From positions 1 through 13,557 of the forward strand of contig JALRGJ010000020.1 in assembly GCA_023253435.1 (NCBI GenBank): a stretch of DNA of 13,557 bases, written 5' to 3'. Both the position numbers and the translations under genes were made by a program. This stretch comes from Ilumatobacteraceae bacterium. GTDB lineage: Bacteria; Actinomycetota; Acidimicrobiia; Acidimicrobiales; Ilumatobacteraceae. Within the stretch, counting starts at the first letter, position 1. The number at the start of each line of letters is the position of its first letter. This document shows positions 7,421-13,557 of this stretch, piece by piece. The notes beneath the pieces were generated by a model. It searched no databases. It was not told the DNA's origin and was given only the letters and a program-made list of their open reading frames with translations.

Positions 7421-8527
7421 CTATTTGCTGAGGGATTTCACCAATTCCGCTCGTTTCGGTTTGCCAAGCGGTGTGCGTGGTATCTCAGACACCATGACAA
7501 TTTCTTTGGGGGCGCAATATGCAGGCAAAGATTTCTTCACGTGCTCTCGAACTTCATCGAGGGAGATTGTTCTTTGTGTAACCAACCACGCAACAACTCT
7601 CTGTCCCCATTCAGGGTCTGGCGCGCCTGCAACACACACCTGTAAAACTCCAGGAAGGCTGGACAGCGATTGCTCCACCACTTCTGGCCAGATGTTTTCT
7701 CCACCGCTAATGATGAGGTCACCTTCACGGCCTTCTACATGCAGAACATTGTTTGAGAAACTCCCGATATCTCCAGTTCTAAACCAACCTTGAGCGTCTA
7801 GTGGATTGCTTCCATCTCGGTATGCGCGCAACAGCATGGGGCACCGAAGCCAAATCACTTTGTCGCGAATCTCAATTTCTACGTTGGTGAGTGGTACACC
7901 GTCATACACAACACCACTTCCTGTTTCTGTCATGCCATACGTAGTGACACAGTTAGATGGCCTTGTAGCGGGGGGTTTTGCTCCACCTAGCAGAATTGTT
8001 CTGTAGAGAGATGCGTCCACTCGTTGCAATGCTGTGGATACGAGAGATACCAGGGTTGCTCCGTTGTTGGCTGCGGCGGTGTAGTCGGCAACAGTGAATT
8101 CAGGAACTGCGATGAGGGGAGTATTTGTAATTAGAGAACGGAGAATCACACTTAATCCACCAACATGTGAGGGTGGCAAGCAGGCCAACCACTTATCCTT
8201 CTCGTTGACCGCTAGTCGCTCTGAAGTTGCAAATGCACTTGCTCTAATTGCGTCATGGGTCAGTACCACTCCTTTTGGTTGCCCCGATGTTCCACTGGTG
8301 GTAACCACCACGGCATCGCCATCTAGCACCGGCACGCCAGGAATCTTTATTTCTTCATTCTCAGTCGCCATCAGCGTGGGTTGAATAACCGACAGCAATT
8401 CATCAATTGCAGGCTGAGGAAGCCTCTGATCAAGAGGAAAAATGGCGTCGCCGTTATCCCATGCCTTTTGGATGCGCTCAACCAACCGAGGGCCATTAGG
8501 CATGTTGAGGCACACCAGCTCATTCAC
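7421..8527 (-). CDS. menE: o-Succinylbenzoate-CoA ligase MenE
   Basis: This 368-residue member of the ANL (acyl-CoA synthetase) superfamily would activate o-succinylbenzoate to its CoA thioester in menaquinone synthesis. Visible motifs in order are the phosphate-binding TTSGTSGQPKG (76-86), TYGMTE (195-201 region), the TGD aspartate (D253), GREGDLIISGGENIWP (266-281) and the catalytic lysine in TPLGKPKR (K356). The length is short for the superfamily but normal for actinobacterial MenE. MenE rather than another acyl-CoA ligase is inferred from this compact form and from menA, menH, menD and menF alongside. The start is GTG 8527, since the nearby ATG at 8523 is out of frame; ATG 8503 is a shorter choice. 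No Shine-Dalgarno is seen. TACGCT ends exactly 6 nt before the GTG, suggesting a leaderless mRNA. Confidence 0.92.
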   Translation of the reverse strand: MNELVCLNMPNGPRLVERIQKAWDNGDAIFPLDQRLPQPAIDELLSVIQPTLMATENEEIKIPGVPVLDGDAVVVTTSGTSGQPKGVVLTHDAIRASAFATSERLAVNEKDKWLACLPPSHVGGLSVILRSLITNTPLIAVPEFTVADYTAAANNGATLVSLVSTALQRVDASLYRTILLGGAKPPATRPSNCVTTYGMTETGSGVVYDGVPLTNVEIEIRDKVIWLRCPMLLRAYRDGSNPLDAQGWFRTGDIGSFSNNVLHVEGREGDLIISGGENIWPEVVEQSLSSLPGVLQVCVAGAPDPEWGQRVVAWLVTQRTISLDEVREHVKKSLPAYCAPKEIVMVSEIPRTPLGKPKRAELVKSLSK

Positions 8528-8560
8528 GGTTTCAGCGTACGGGCGTGGAACACTGGAGAG
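8528..8560. promoter_or_regulatory. 33-bp divergent promoter region menE | menA
   Basis: The two start codons are separated by 33 bp, which must hold both promoters unless they lie within the coding regions. On the minus strand TACGCT (8539-8534) matches TAnnnT and ends 6 nt before GTG 8527. On the plus strand AACACT (8549-8554) keeps the key A and final T and ends 6 nt before GTG 8561. GGAGAG (8555-8560) touches the menA GTG with no spacer, so it is badly placed as a Shine-Dalgarno. Leaderless bidirectional transcription is inference. Confidence 0.4.
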
Positions 8561-9466
8561 GTGACTTCAGAAAATTCGCCACTACATCTTGGATGGAAAA
8601 AGTGGGTGATTGGTGCGCGACCAAGAACCTTGCCTGCCGCTCTCGTGCCTGTGGCTGTTGGTGGTGCGTGTGCATCTGCATCTGCAGACGCAGTGTGGTG
8701 GCGAATTTCGCTGGCGCTCATTGTGAGTCTTGCATTGCAGGTGGGAGTCAATTACGCCAATGACTATTCCGACGGAGTGAAGGGTACTGACTCAGTACGA
8801 GTGGGACCGTTGCGGTTGGTGGGATCAGGAGTGGCATCTGCGAGCGCGGTAAAGCGCGCAGCTTTTATCTGTTTCGGGGTAGCAGCTATTGCAGGTTTAG
8901 TGCTGGCTGTTCAAACGAGTCTGTGGCTCATACTTGTTGGCATTGCTGCCATTATTTCTGCGTGGACATACACCGGGGGGCCATTGCCATACGGCTATGC
9001 GGGCTTGGGTGAAGTATTTGTATTCATCTTTTTTGGTGTTGTTGCAACTATGGGAACTGAATTTGCTGTGTCTGAAAAAGTCACCGGTGTTGGTGCAGTA
9101 GCAAGTGTTGCTGTGGGGGCGTTTGCTTGCGCGCTCCTAGCAGTCAATAATCTGCGCGATATTCCTGGTGACACTGTGAGTGGTAAGCGCACACTTGCGG
9201 TGAAACTAGGTGATGCGGGAACTCGAAAATTGTTTGCTCTGATCCTCATGGCTGCAGCGACCGCAATTGTTGTTACATCGTTTACCGCAGGACCTTTTGC
9301 AATGGCGGGCCTCATTGGAGTGATAGCGGCCAGGCCTGCAATCTCTGACATTGCGAAGGGTTTAAAAGGGCGAGACCTTATTCCGGTATTAGGCGCAGTG
9401 GGGAGAGCTCAAATGATTTTGGGCGTTACTTATTCAGTTGGCCTGGTTGTTACCTTGAGCGCGTGA
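8561..9466 (+). CDS. menA: DHNA polyprenyltransferase MenA
   Basis: This 301-residue integral membrane UbiA-superfamily enzyme attaches the polyprenyl chain to 1,4-dihydroxy-2-naphthoate, giving demethylmenaquinone. The first Asp-rich motif is NYANDYSDG (64-72, D68/D71), the second is NNLRDIPGDTVSGKR (196-210, D200/D204), and GARPRTLPA (18-26) is the usual N-terminal MenA sequence. Around eight hydrophobic helices are visible. The reading frame is open further upstream across menE, but that part is antisense to a conserved gene and carries no MenA sequence. GTG 8561 is the first sensible start and gives a normal family length; GTG 8606 is possible but would remove residues before the first helix. 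The 3' end overlaps menH by 33 nt on the opposite strand. Confidence 0.93.
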   Translation: MTSENSPLHLGWKKWVIGARPRTLPAALVPVAVGGACASASADAVWWRISLALIVSLALQVGVNYANDYSDGVKGTDSVRVGPLRLVGSGVASASAVKRAAFICFGVAAIAGLVLAVQTSLWLILVGIAAIISAWTYTGGPLPYGYAGLGEVFVFIFFGVVATMGTEFAVSEKVTGVGAVASVAVGAFACALLAVNNLRDIPGDTVSGKRTLAVKLGDAGTRKLFALILMAAATAIVVTSFTAGPFAMAGLIGVIAARPAISDIAKGLKGRDLIPVLGAVGRAQMILGVTYSVGLVVTLSA

Positions 9467-10189
9467 CAAAAAGTCCGTCAATACACGGAGAAAGTCATTT
9501 GTATTCTCTAAGTGAACGGTGTGTCCAGAATTTGGAATGATTACTAACTCGGAGTGAGGAATGCGGGACTGCATTCTTTTCGCAATGTCCACAAATTTCT
9601 GATCATGTTGCCCTGCAATTAAAAGAACTGGCATGGAAAGTGTGTGCAGTTGGTCCCATAGTGGTTGTTGAGTACCCGTACCTGCAAAACGAAGAGAATT
9701 ACCTAGGCCAGTTGCAGTGTTGCGAAGTCGATCTGAGCGGTGTTGATTCTCCTCCGATAATCCGGCAAACAATGGATTCTGTAGCCATTCGGAGATGAAT
9801 TGTTCCACGCCCACTGATTCAATATGGTTCGCGAGTGCTTCATCGCTTGCAACTCGATCAATTCGTTCTTGTTCACTCTCAAGCCCTGCCGTACCGCTAA
9901 TGAGTACGAGTGCAGAAATCTTCTCAGGGTGGTTGAGTGCAGCATGGAGTGCCATTCGCGCACCCATGGAATAACCCACCAACACTCCAGAAGGCATGGT
10001 GCGTGCGATGAACTCGCCACACTCCTGTAGCGAACATGTGGATTCAAAATTCTCACCATGACCAGGAGCGTCGAGAGCCGTGCAGTCAAAACGTGGGCCT
10101 AGCGCTGAAATGATGTCATTCCACGAACGTGATGTTTGGGTGAAGCCGTGCACAAACGTGACCACATTGAATGCACTTGGTGATGACAT
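9434..10189 (-). CDS. menH: MenH, SHCHC synthase (alpha/beta hydrolase)
   Basis: This 251-residue alpha/beta-hydrolase would catalyse pyruvate loss from SEPHCHC to give SHCHC, the step after MenD. The oxyanion-side HGF is at 14-16, the nucleophile elbow GYSMGAR at 72-78 (S74), and the remaining triad members are D196 (AGQHD) and H223 (NSGHTVH). The GTGTQQPLW segment (about 170-178) is a MenH hallmark that separates it from generic hydrolases. MenH over a general esterase is also supported by context. ATG 10189 follows the stop of the DsbA-family gene by 2 nt (TAA CA ATG), and no Shine-Dalgarno is visible, so translation probably depends on coupling. The last ten codons plus stop are antisense to the end of menA. 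Confidence 0.92.
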   Translation of the reverse strand: MSSPSAFNVVTFVHGFTQTSRSWNDIISALGPRFDCTALDAPGHGENFESTCSLQECGEFIARTMPSGVLVGYSMGARMALHAALNHPEKISALVLISGTAGLESEQERIDRVASDEALANHIESVGVEQFISEWLQNPLFAGLSEENQHRSDRLRNTATGLGNSLRFAGTGTQQPLWDQLHTLSMPVLLIAGQHDQKFVDIAKRMQSRIPHSELVIIPNSGHTVHLENTNDFLRVLTDFLSRAQGNNQAN

Positions 10190-10191
10190 TG

Positions 10192-10839
10192 TTAACGAGA
10201 GAGAATCTTTTTGAGAGCATTGATAAAGAACTGTGAATCTTGTGCGCCTGGCACCATGTATTTGTCATCAATGACAAATGTTGGAACCGCAGTTATTTCT
10301 CGCGCCATTGCTCCCTCAAGGTCGTGTCTAACTTCTTCTATTCCTCCACCGGCTTCGAGGTAAGAGATGAGGGCATCTGCGTCGTGACCACACTCGGATG
10401 CGCATTGAGATATCACTGAAAGATCGCCAACATCGAGACCTTCTGTGAAATAGGCAGCGAGCAGTCTTTCCTTAAAGACAACTTGACTCTCTGCACCTGC
10501 CTGCACGAGAACCCAGTGAAGTGCGCGATGAGCCAAAATTGTGTTTGCGCGTAATGCAATGTCCATGTTGAAGGTGATGCCGTCTTCTGCAGCCACTTTT
10601 GTTACATGATTCAGGATCTGTGCGGCTCTCTCTTGGCCTCCAAATTTCTTGGCATACGCATCAATAACTGGTGTGGGCTTTCCTGTTGGGGCGGTGGGAT
10701 CTAATTGGAAGGCTTTGAACTCCACTGTGATTGGCTCTGTGATTCCGTCCAATCTCAGTTGTTCTACGGCCTTGTCAAACCGGCGTTTTCCTATAAAGCA
10801 CCAAGGGCACACCACGTCAGACCAGATTTCCACCTTCAT
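10192..10839 (-). CDS. DsbA-family FrnE-like thiol oxidoreductase
   Basis: This 215-residue protein has the FrnE-type DsbA fold. The redox CPWC motif lies at the very N-terminus (C11-C14 in SDVVCPWCFIGKRRF). The helical insert follows, with a cysteine pair in QCASECGHD, and the cis-proline loop is TAVPTFVID (P186). There is no signal peptide, so it should act in the cytoplasm, as FrnE relatives do; it catalyses dithiol-disulfide exchange and its partner is unknown. ATG 10839 is preferred over GTG 10848 because MKVEIWSD is the typical family start and because TATCGT (10852-10847) fits a -10 element 7 nt before that ATG. It heads a two-gene operon with menH and is divergent from menD with only 18 bp between starts. 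A link with menaquinone is suggested by position only. Confidence 0.92.
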   Translation of the reverse strand: MKVEIWSDVVCPWCFIGKRRFDKAVEQLRLDGITEPITVEFKAFQLDPTAPTGKPTPVIDAYAKKFGGQERAAQILNHVTKVAAEDGITFNMDIALRANTILAHRALHWVLVQAGAESQVVFKERLLAAYFTEGLDVGDLSVISQCASECGHDADALISYLEAGGGIEEVRHDLEGAMAREITAVPTFVIDDKYMVPGAQDSQFFINALKKILSR

Positions 10840-10857
10840 AGGTGCCACGATAGGTGC
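10838..10857 (+). repeat. Direct repeat of ATAGGTGC
   Basis: ATAGGTGC occurs at 10838-10845 and again at 10850-10857, separated by CACG, giving a 12-bp period. The second copy abuts the menD ATG and the first overlaps the start codon of the divergent gene. It could be an operator pair or chance. Confidence 0.35.
10840..10857. promoter_or_regulatory. 18-bp divergent promoter region frnE-like | menD
   Basis: Only 18 bp lie between ATG 10839 (minus) and ATG 10858 (plus). On the minus strand TATCGT (10852-10847) matches TAnnnT and ends 7 nt before the start. On the plus strand CACGAT (10846-10851) keeps A2 and T6 and ends 6 nt before its start. The two hexamers overlap by five bases. No spaced Shine-Dalgarno is present on either side. 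A shared, near-symmetric -10 element giving two leaderless transcripts is inferred. Confidence 0.42.
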
Positions 10858-12531
10858 ATGACATCTGTTGGAGACACATCGGCCACCTTCTGTGCCACTT
10901 TGGTGGACGAATGGCTTCGAGCCGGAGTCTCACATGCCGTGATTGCGCCCGGCAGCAGGAGCACCCCACTTGCTGTAGCTCTAGCCGCCAGAAAAGAGAT
11001 GAATGTTCATCTTTTTCACGACGAGCGCTCAGCCTCTTTTGGAGCTCTGGGTATTGGCGTGGCTACGGGAAGGCCCGCAGTTCTGTTGTGTACATCAGGT
11101 ACCGCTGCAACTCATTTTCATGGAGCTGTGGCAGAAGCAGATTTGTCCTGTGTGCCAATGATTGTGTGCACGGCAGATAGGCCTCCTGAACTGAAAGATG
11201 TGGGAGCTCCTCAAACGATTGACCAAACACATCTGTACGGAACAGCCGTGAGGTGGTTTCATGATCCAGGTGTCCCATCTTTTGACGCCTCAACAAGTTG
11301 GCGTTCATTAGCCAGCCGTTCTTTTGCTTCTTCGTTGGTGCCAGTCCCTGGTCCTGTGCACCTGAATCTCCCTTTTCGCGAGCCGTTGCTTGGCGAAGTT
11401 GTCAATATGCCGCCACCGCGAGAAGGGGCTTGGTGGAATCAAGTCTCTCCTCGTTTGGTAAACGCAGAGACCATCAATCTTTTGGCTCGACGGATTTCTG
11501 GAAAGAGTGGCGTAGTTATTGCTGGGCGTGGATGCACCCCAGAAGTGTTGTTGTTGGCTAAAAAACTGAAATGGCCTGTATTTGCGGACTCTCGAAGTGG
11601 ATTACGAAATGGTGATCCCCATGTAGTGATGGGCTTTGATGCCATTCTGCGCAGCGAGAGATGGAGCAGTGAATTGGTCCCTGAGGTTTTGTTGAGAGTG
11701 GGCGAACCACCAGCATCGAAAGTGTTGTCACAATGGGTCAGTTCTCTCAAGGCTGAGGTGCTTCAAATTCTTCCTCATTCAACTGTGAGTAACCCAGATC
11801 ATCGTGTTGCACACACGATTATTGGAGATATCGCAGGACTTGCTTCATCTACTGAACCACTTGTTGAAGCGGTGCATTTTGATTGGTTGGAGAAATGGTC
11901 TCGTATTGAGTCTCGAACTCAAAAAAGAATTGATGAGTGGACTGCTGAGAATATGTCGGAACCAACTGTTGCCAGAGTGGTAACCAAGAATCAGAAGTCT
12001 GGCTCTCATCTTGTGGTGTCGTCGTCAATGCCTATTAGAGATGTGGAATGGTTCGGTGATTGCACCCCAGATGTATTTGTTCACTCAAACAGGGGAGCAA
12101 ATGGAATTGACGGAGTGGTGAGTACCGCTGTGGGTGTGGCATTGGCTACCAATAAACAAACGACTGTTTTAATTGGCGACGTCGCTTGCATTCATGACAG
12201 CAATGGAATGTGGGCTTTAACTCAACGCAATGTTGATCTCAAAATAGTTGTCATTAATAACGATGGAGGAAGCATCTTTTCGTTCTTGCCTCAAGCATCG
12301 GCTCTCGATGCTGAGCAATTTGAGTTCTTGTTTGGCACTCCACATGGAGTGTCATTTGAGCATCTCGCTAAAGCTCACGGTGTGAGTTATCTCGCCGCAC
12401 ATGATCAGAAATCTTTGGCTAAGGCTTTAGCTACTAAAGGAACATGTTTGATTGAGGTGCAACTGGACAGAACTCAGAATGTTTCCCTACACGGGGAACT
12501 CAACGCAGCTGTGATTGAGGCACTTTCTTAA
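10858..12531 (+). CDS. menD: MenD, SEPHCHC synthase
   Basis: This 557-residue thiamine-diphosphate enzyme joins 2-oxoglutarate-derived succinic semialdehyde to isochorismate, the first committed step of menaquinone synthesis. The N-terminal Pyr domain has APGSRSTPLA (30-39) and the catalytic glutamate in HDERSAS (E56), then LLCTSGTAATHFHGAVAEA and DRPPEL (107-112). The C-terminal PP domain has SSSMPIRD (388-395), SNRGANGIDG (410-419), and the ThDP motif G440-D441 through N467-N468 (NNDGGSIFSFLPQ). Length is typical. ATG 10858 gives the natural MenD N-terminus; the frame is open upstream but that part is antisense to the DsbA-family gene. There is no spaced Shine-Dalgarno, so a leaderless start is plausible. 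It converges on menF with a 31-bp gap. Confidence 0.96.
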   Translation: MTSVGDTSATFCATLVDEWLRAGVSHAVIAPGSRSTPLAVALAARKEMNVHLFHDERSASFGALGIGVATGRPAVLLCTSGTAATHFHGAVAEADLSCVPMIVCTADRPPELKDVGAPQTIDQTHLYGTAVRWFHDPGVPSFDASTSWRSLASRSFASSLVPVPGPVHLNLPFREPLLGEVVNMPPPREGAWWNQVSPRLVNAETINLLARRISGKSGVVIAGRGCTPEVLLLAKKLKWPVFADSRSGLRNGDPHVVMGFDAILRSERWSSELVPEVLLRVGEPPASKVLSQWVSSLKAEVLQILPHSTVSNPDHRVAHTIIGDIAGLASSTEPLVEAVHFDWLEKWSRIESRTQKRIDEWTAENMSEPTVARVVTKNQKSGSHLVVSSSMPIRDVEWFGDCTPDVFVHSNRGANGIDGVVSTAVGVALATNKQTTVLIGDVACIHDSNGMWALTQRNVDLKIVVINNDGGSIFSFLPQASALDAEQFEFLFGTPHGVSFEHLAKAHGVSYLAAHDQKSLAKALATKGTCLIEVQLDRTQNVSLHGELNAAVIEALS

Positions 12532-12562
12532 GCCGGAAATTGGTGAGCCACATGGCTGACTG
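12532..12562. other. Short convergent spacer menD / menF
   Basis: This 31-bp gap separates the two stop codons. A 4-bp AGCC...GGCT hairpin can be drawn, but it is too short and lacks a T tract, so I do not call a terminator. Confidence 0.3.
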
Positions 12563-13557
12563 TTACGGGCGCACAATTGCCGAGAGCATCGCTTGAAATT
12601 TTGCCTGGGTCTCTGCAAGTTCAGAGAGTGGCTCACTTTGGGCAACAATGCCTCCACCGGCAAAGAGACGCGCCGACCTTTTGTCATCACTGATTTCCGC
12701 GCATCTAATAGTGACTGCAAAGGTTCCATCACCTTGAGCATTCATCCATCCCACTGCTCCACCATAGAAACCTCGGGTCATGGGTTCATGTTGATGAATG
12801 AACTCAAGCGCCGGCGCTGAGGGGTAGCCACCCAGGGCTGGAGTGGGGGAGAGAACTTTAACGAGATCAAATACATGAGCGGTGGGCTCGGTGAGCGCTC
12901 CCTCAATTGCTGTTCCGAGATGTTGCACATTGGCGACGGTGACAATGGAGGGTTCTGGCTCCCAGTCGAGGTACGAGCAATAGGGCAGCAATGTGTCGTG
13001 AACCATGTCAATCACCACGCGGTGCTCAATTTGATTCTTGGTGCTTGAAATTAATTCATCTGCAAGTTTCTTGTCGGTTGCTGGATCACCAGTTCTTGGA
13101 GCTGTTCCTGCGAGTGGATGGCTCTTGATTGTTCGCCCAGAAACCTCCACGAGGAGTTCTGGTGAAGCACCAATCATGTTGCCCACGCAGTACCGGTAGC
13201 TAGACCCAAAAGAGGCACGCAATCTCAACAGGATTCCATGTAGTGGCAGGGTTTCTGACGAAGAGATGGAGATATCGCGAGCAATGACAACTTTGTCCAG
13301 AGTTCCTTGCGCAACTGTGTCCCTTGCATTGGCAACTGCAGTCAGATATTCATCTACTGCCATCAAGGGTTTTACTAAAAACTCGGCTGATGACGGTTTC
13401 GGAATCGATGCAGTCAGACATCTCTGGACAATCTCGTGCATCTTTGTATCAGTGAGGTCATCTTCATAAGAAATAACCGTGCAGACCTGATGAGTGGCTG
13501 ATTGCTTTGAGAAAACGACTTCAGGAATAAAAAATGTTGATTCTTCTGAGGGGAGAA
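12563..13557 (-). CDS. menF: Isochorismate synthase MenF (5' end beyond window)
   Basis: This member of the chorismate-binding (MST) family converts chorismate to isochorismate, supplying MenD. About 330 C-terminal residues are visible. Motifs include GTLDKVVIARD (general-base lysine), GASPELLVEV, the KSHPLAGTAPR segment with ELISSTKNQIEHR and VIDMVHD, SPTPALGGYPSAPAL, and the Mg-site region RGFYGGAVGW. The reading frame stays open from ATG 13441 to the right edge, and that part (FFIPEVVFSKQ, then HQVCTVISYEDD) reads like MenF upstream sequence, so the gene is cut by the window and 13441 is not its start. Isochorismate synthase rather than anthranilate, aminodeoxychorismate or salicylate synthase is inferred from the motifs together with menD next door. 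It is convergent with menD; the stop is TAA at 12565-12563. Confidence 0.92.
   Translation of the reverse strand, partial: LPSEESTFFIPEVVFSKQSATHQVCTVISYEDDLTDTKMHEIVQRCLTASIPKPSSAEFLVKPLMAVDEYLTAVANARDTVAQGTLDKVVIARDISISSSETLPLHGILLRLRASFGSSYRYCVGNMIGASPELLVEVSGRTIKSHPLAGTAPRTGDPATDKKLADELISSTKNQIEHRVVIDMVHDTLLPYCSYLDWEPEPSIVTVANVQHLGTAIEGALTEPTAHVFDLVKVLSPTPALGGYPSAPALEFIHQHEPMTRGFYGGAVGWMNAQGDGTFAVTIRCAEISDDKRSARLFAGGGIVAQSEPLSELAETQAKFQAMLSAIVRP

Noticed and set aside
8381..8560. Upstream extension of menA
   Set aside because: It is fully antisense to conserved menE and adds residues unlike any MenA N-terminus.
8995..9351. 118-codon minus-strand frame inside menA
   Set aside because: Low-complexity Ala/Thr-rich sequence is expected from antisense reading of a membrane protein.
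10705..10857. Upstream extension of menD
   Set aside because: It is antisense to the DsbA-family gene, and MenD similarity begins just after ATG 10858.
12540..12562. Hairpin after menD as terminator
   Set aside because: The AGCC/GGCT stem is only 4 bp and no T tract follows on either strand.
12563..13441. Complete 292-residue isochorismate synthase starting at ATG 13441
   Set aside because: The frame stays open to the window edge with MenF-like sequence upstream, so the gene is partial and 13441 is internal.
1..13557. Mobile elements, CRISPR array, tRNA/rRNA, anti-phage or toxin-antitoxin system
   Set aside because: No repeated arrays, transposase motifs, RNA gene signatures or defence domains were seen; the genes are conserved core functions in tight spacing.

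Overview
The window looks like core chromosome of a compact, medium-GC actinobacterium. This rests on the short single-chain MenE, a MenA/MenD/MenF set of actinobacterial type, the five-helix membrane sulfatase-fold protein, frequent GTG/TTG starts, and apparently leaderless first genes. An Acidimicrobiia-like aquatic lineage would fit, but that placement is a guess from protein flavour. Coding density is very high: the longest stretch without a gene is about 109 bp (4457-4565). I see no insertion sequence, phage gene, CRISPR array, tRNA or rRNA.

Left part (1-4456). The 5' end of a secreted-protein gene leaves the window on the minus strand (1-115). Only 25 bp away and divergent from it is a membrane-anchored alkaline-phosphatase/sulfatase-fold protein (141-2183). 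This converges on a 750-residue membrane GGDEF-EAL cyclic-di-GMP protein (2204-4456, minus). Two inverted repeats lie at the convergent junction.

Middle (4566-7412). A three-gene plus-strand operon encodes a PhoH-type ATPase (YbeZ), the endoribonuclease YbeY, and a DUF21-CBS-CorC (CNNM/HlyC) membrane protein. This is the conserved ybeZ-ybeY-ybeX arrangement linked to rRNA processing and ribosome quality control. The genes overlap by 8 and 1 nt, and both downstream genes have clear Shine-Dalgarno sequences.

Right part (7421-13557). Five menaquinone (vitamin K2) genes are present: menE (-), menA (+), menH (-), menD (+) and menF (-, cut by the right edge). A cytosolic DsbA/FrnE-type thiol oxidoreductase gene lies 2 nt upstream of menH. 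MenF makes isochorismate, MenD and MenH carry it to o-succinylbenzoate precursors, MenE makes the CoA thioester and MenA prenylates DHNA. menB, menC and the methyltransferase menG are not in the window. The genes are not one operon: they alternate strands and are joined by very short divergent gaps (33 bp menE|menA, 18 bp frnE|menD) and tight convergent ends (menA and menH overlap by 33 nt).

The most interesting pattern is regulatory. The start codons of divergent genes are so close (18-33 bp) that the promoters must overlap, and -10-like hexamers sit about 6-8 nt before several of these starts. This suggests bidirectional leaderless promoters. I found no clearly novel multi-gene system.
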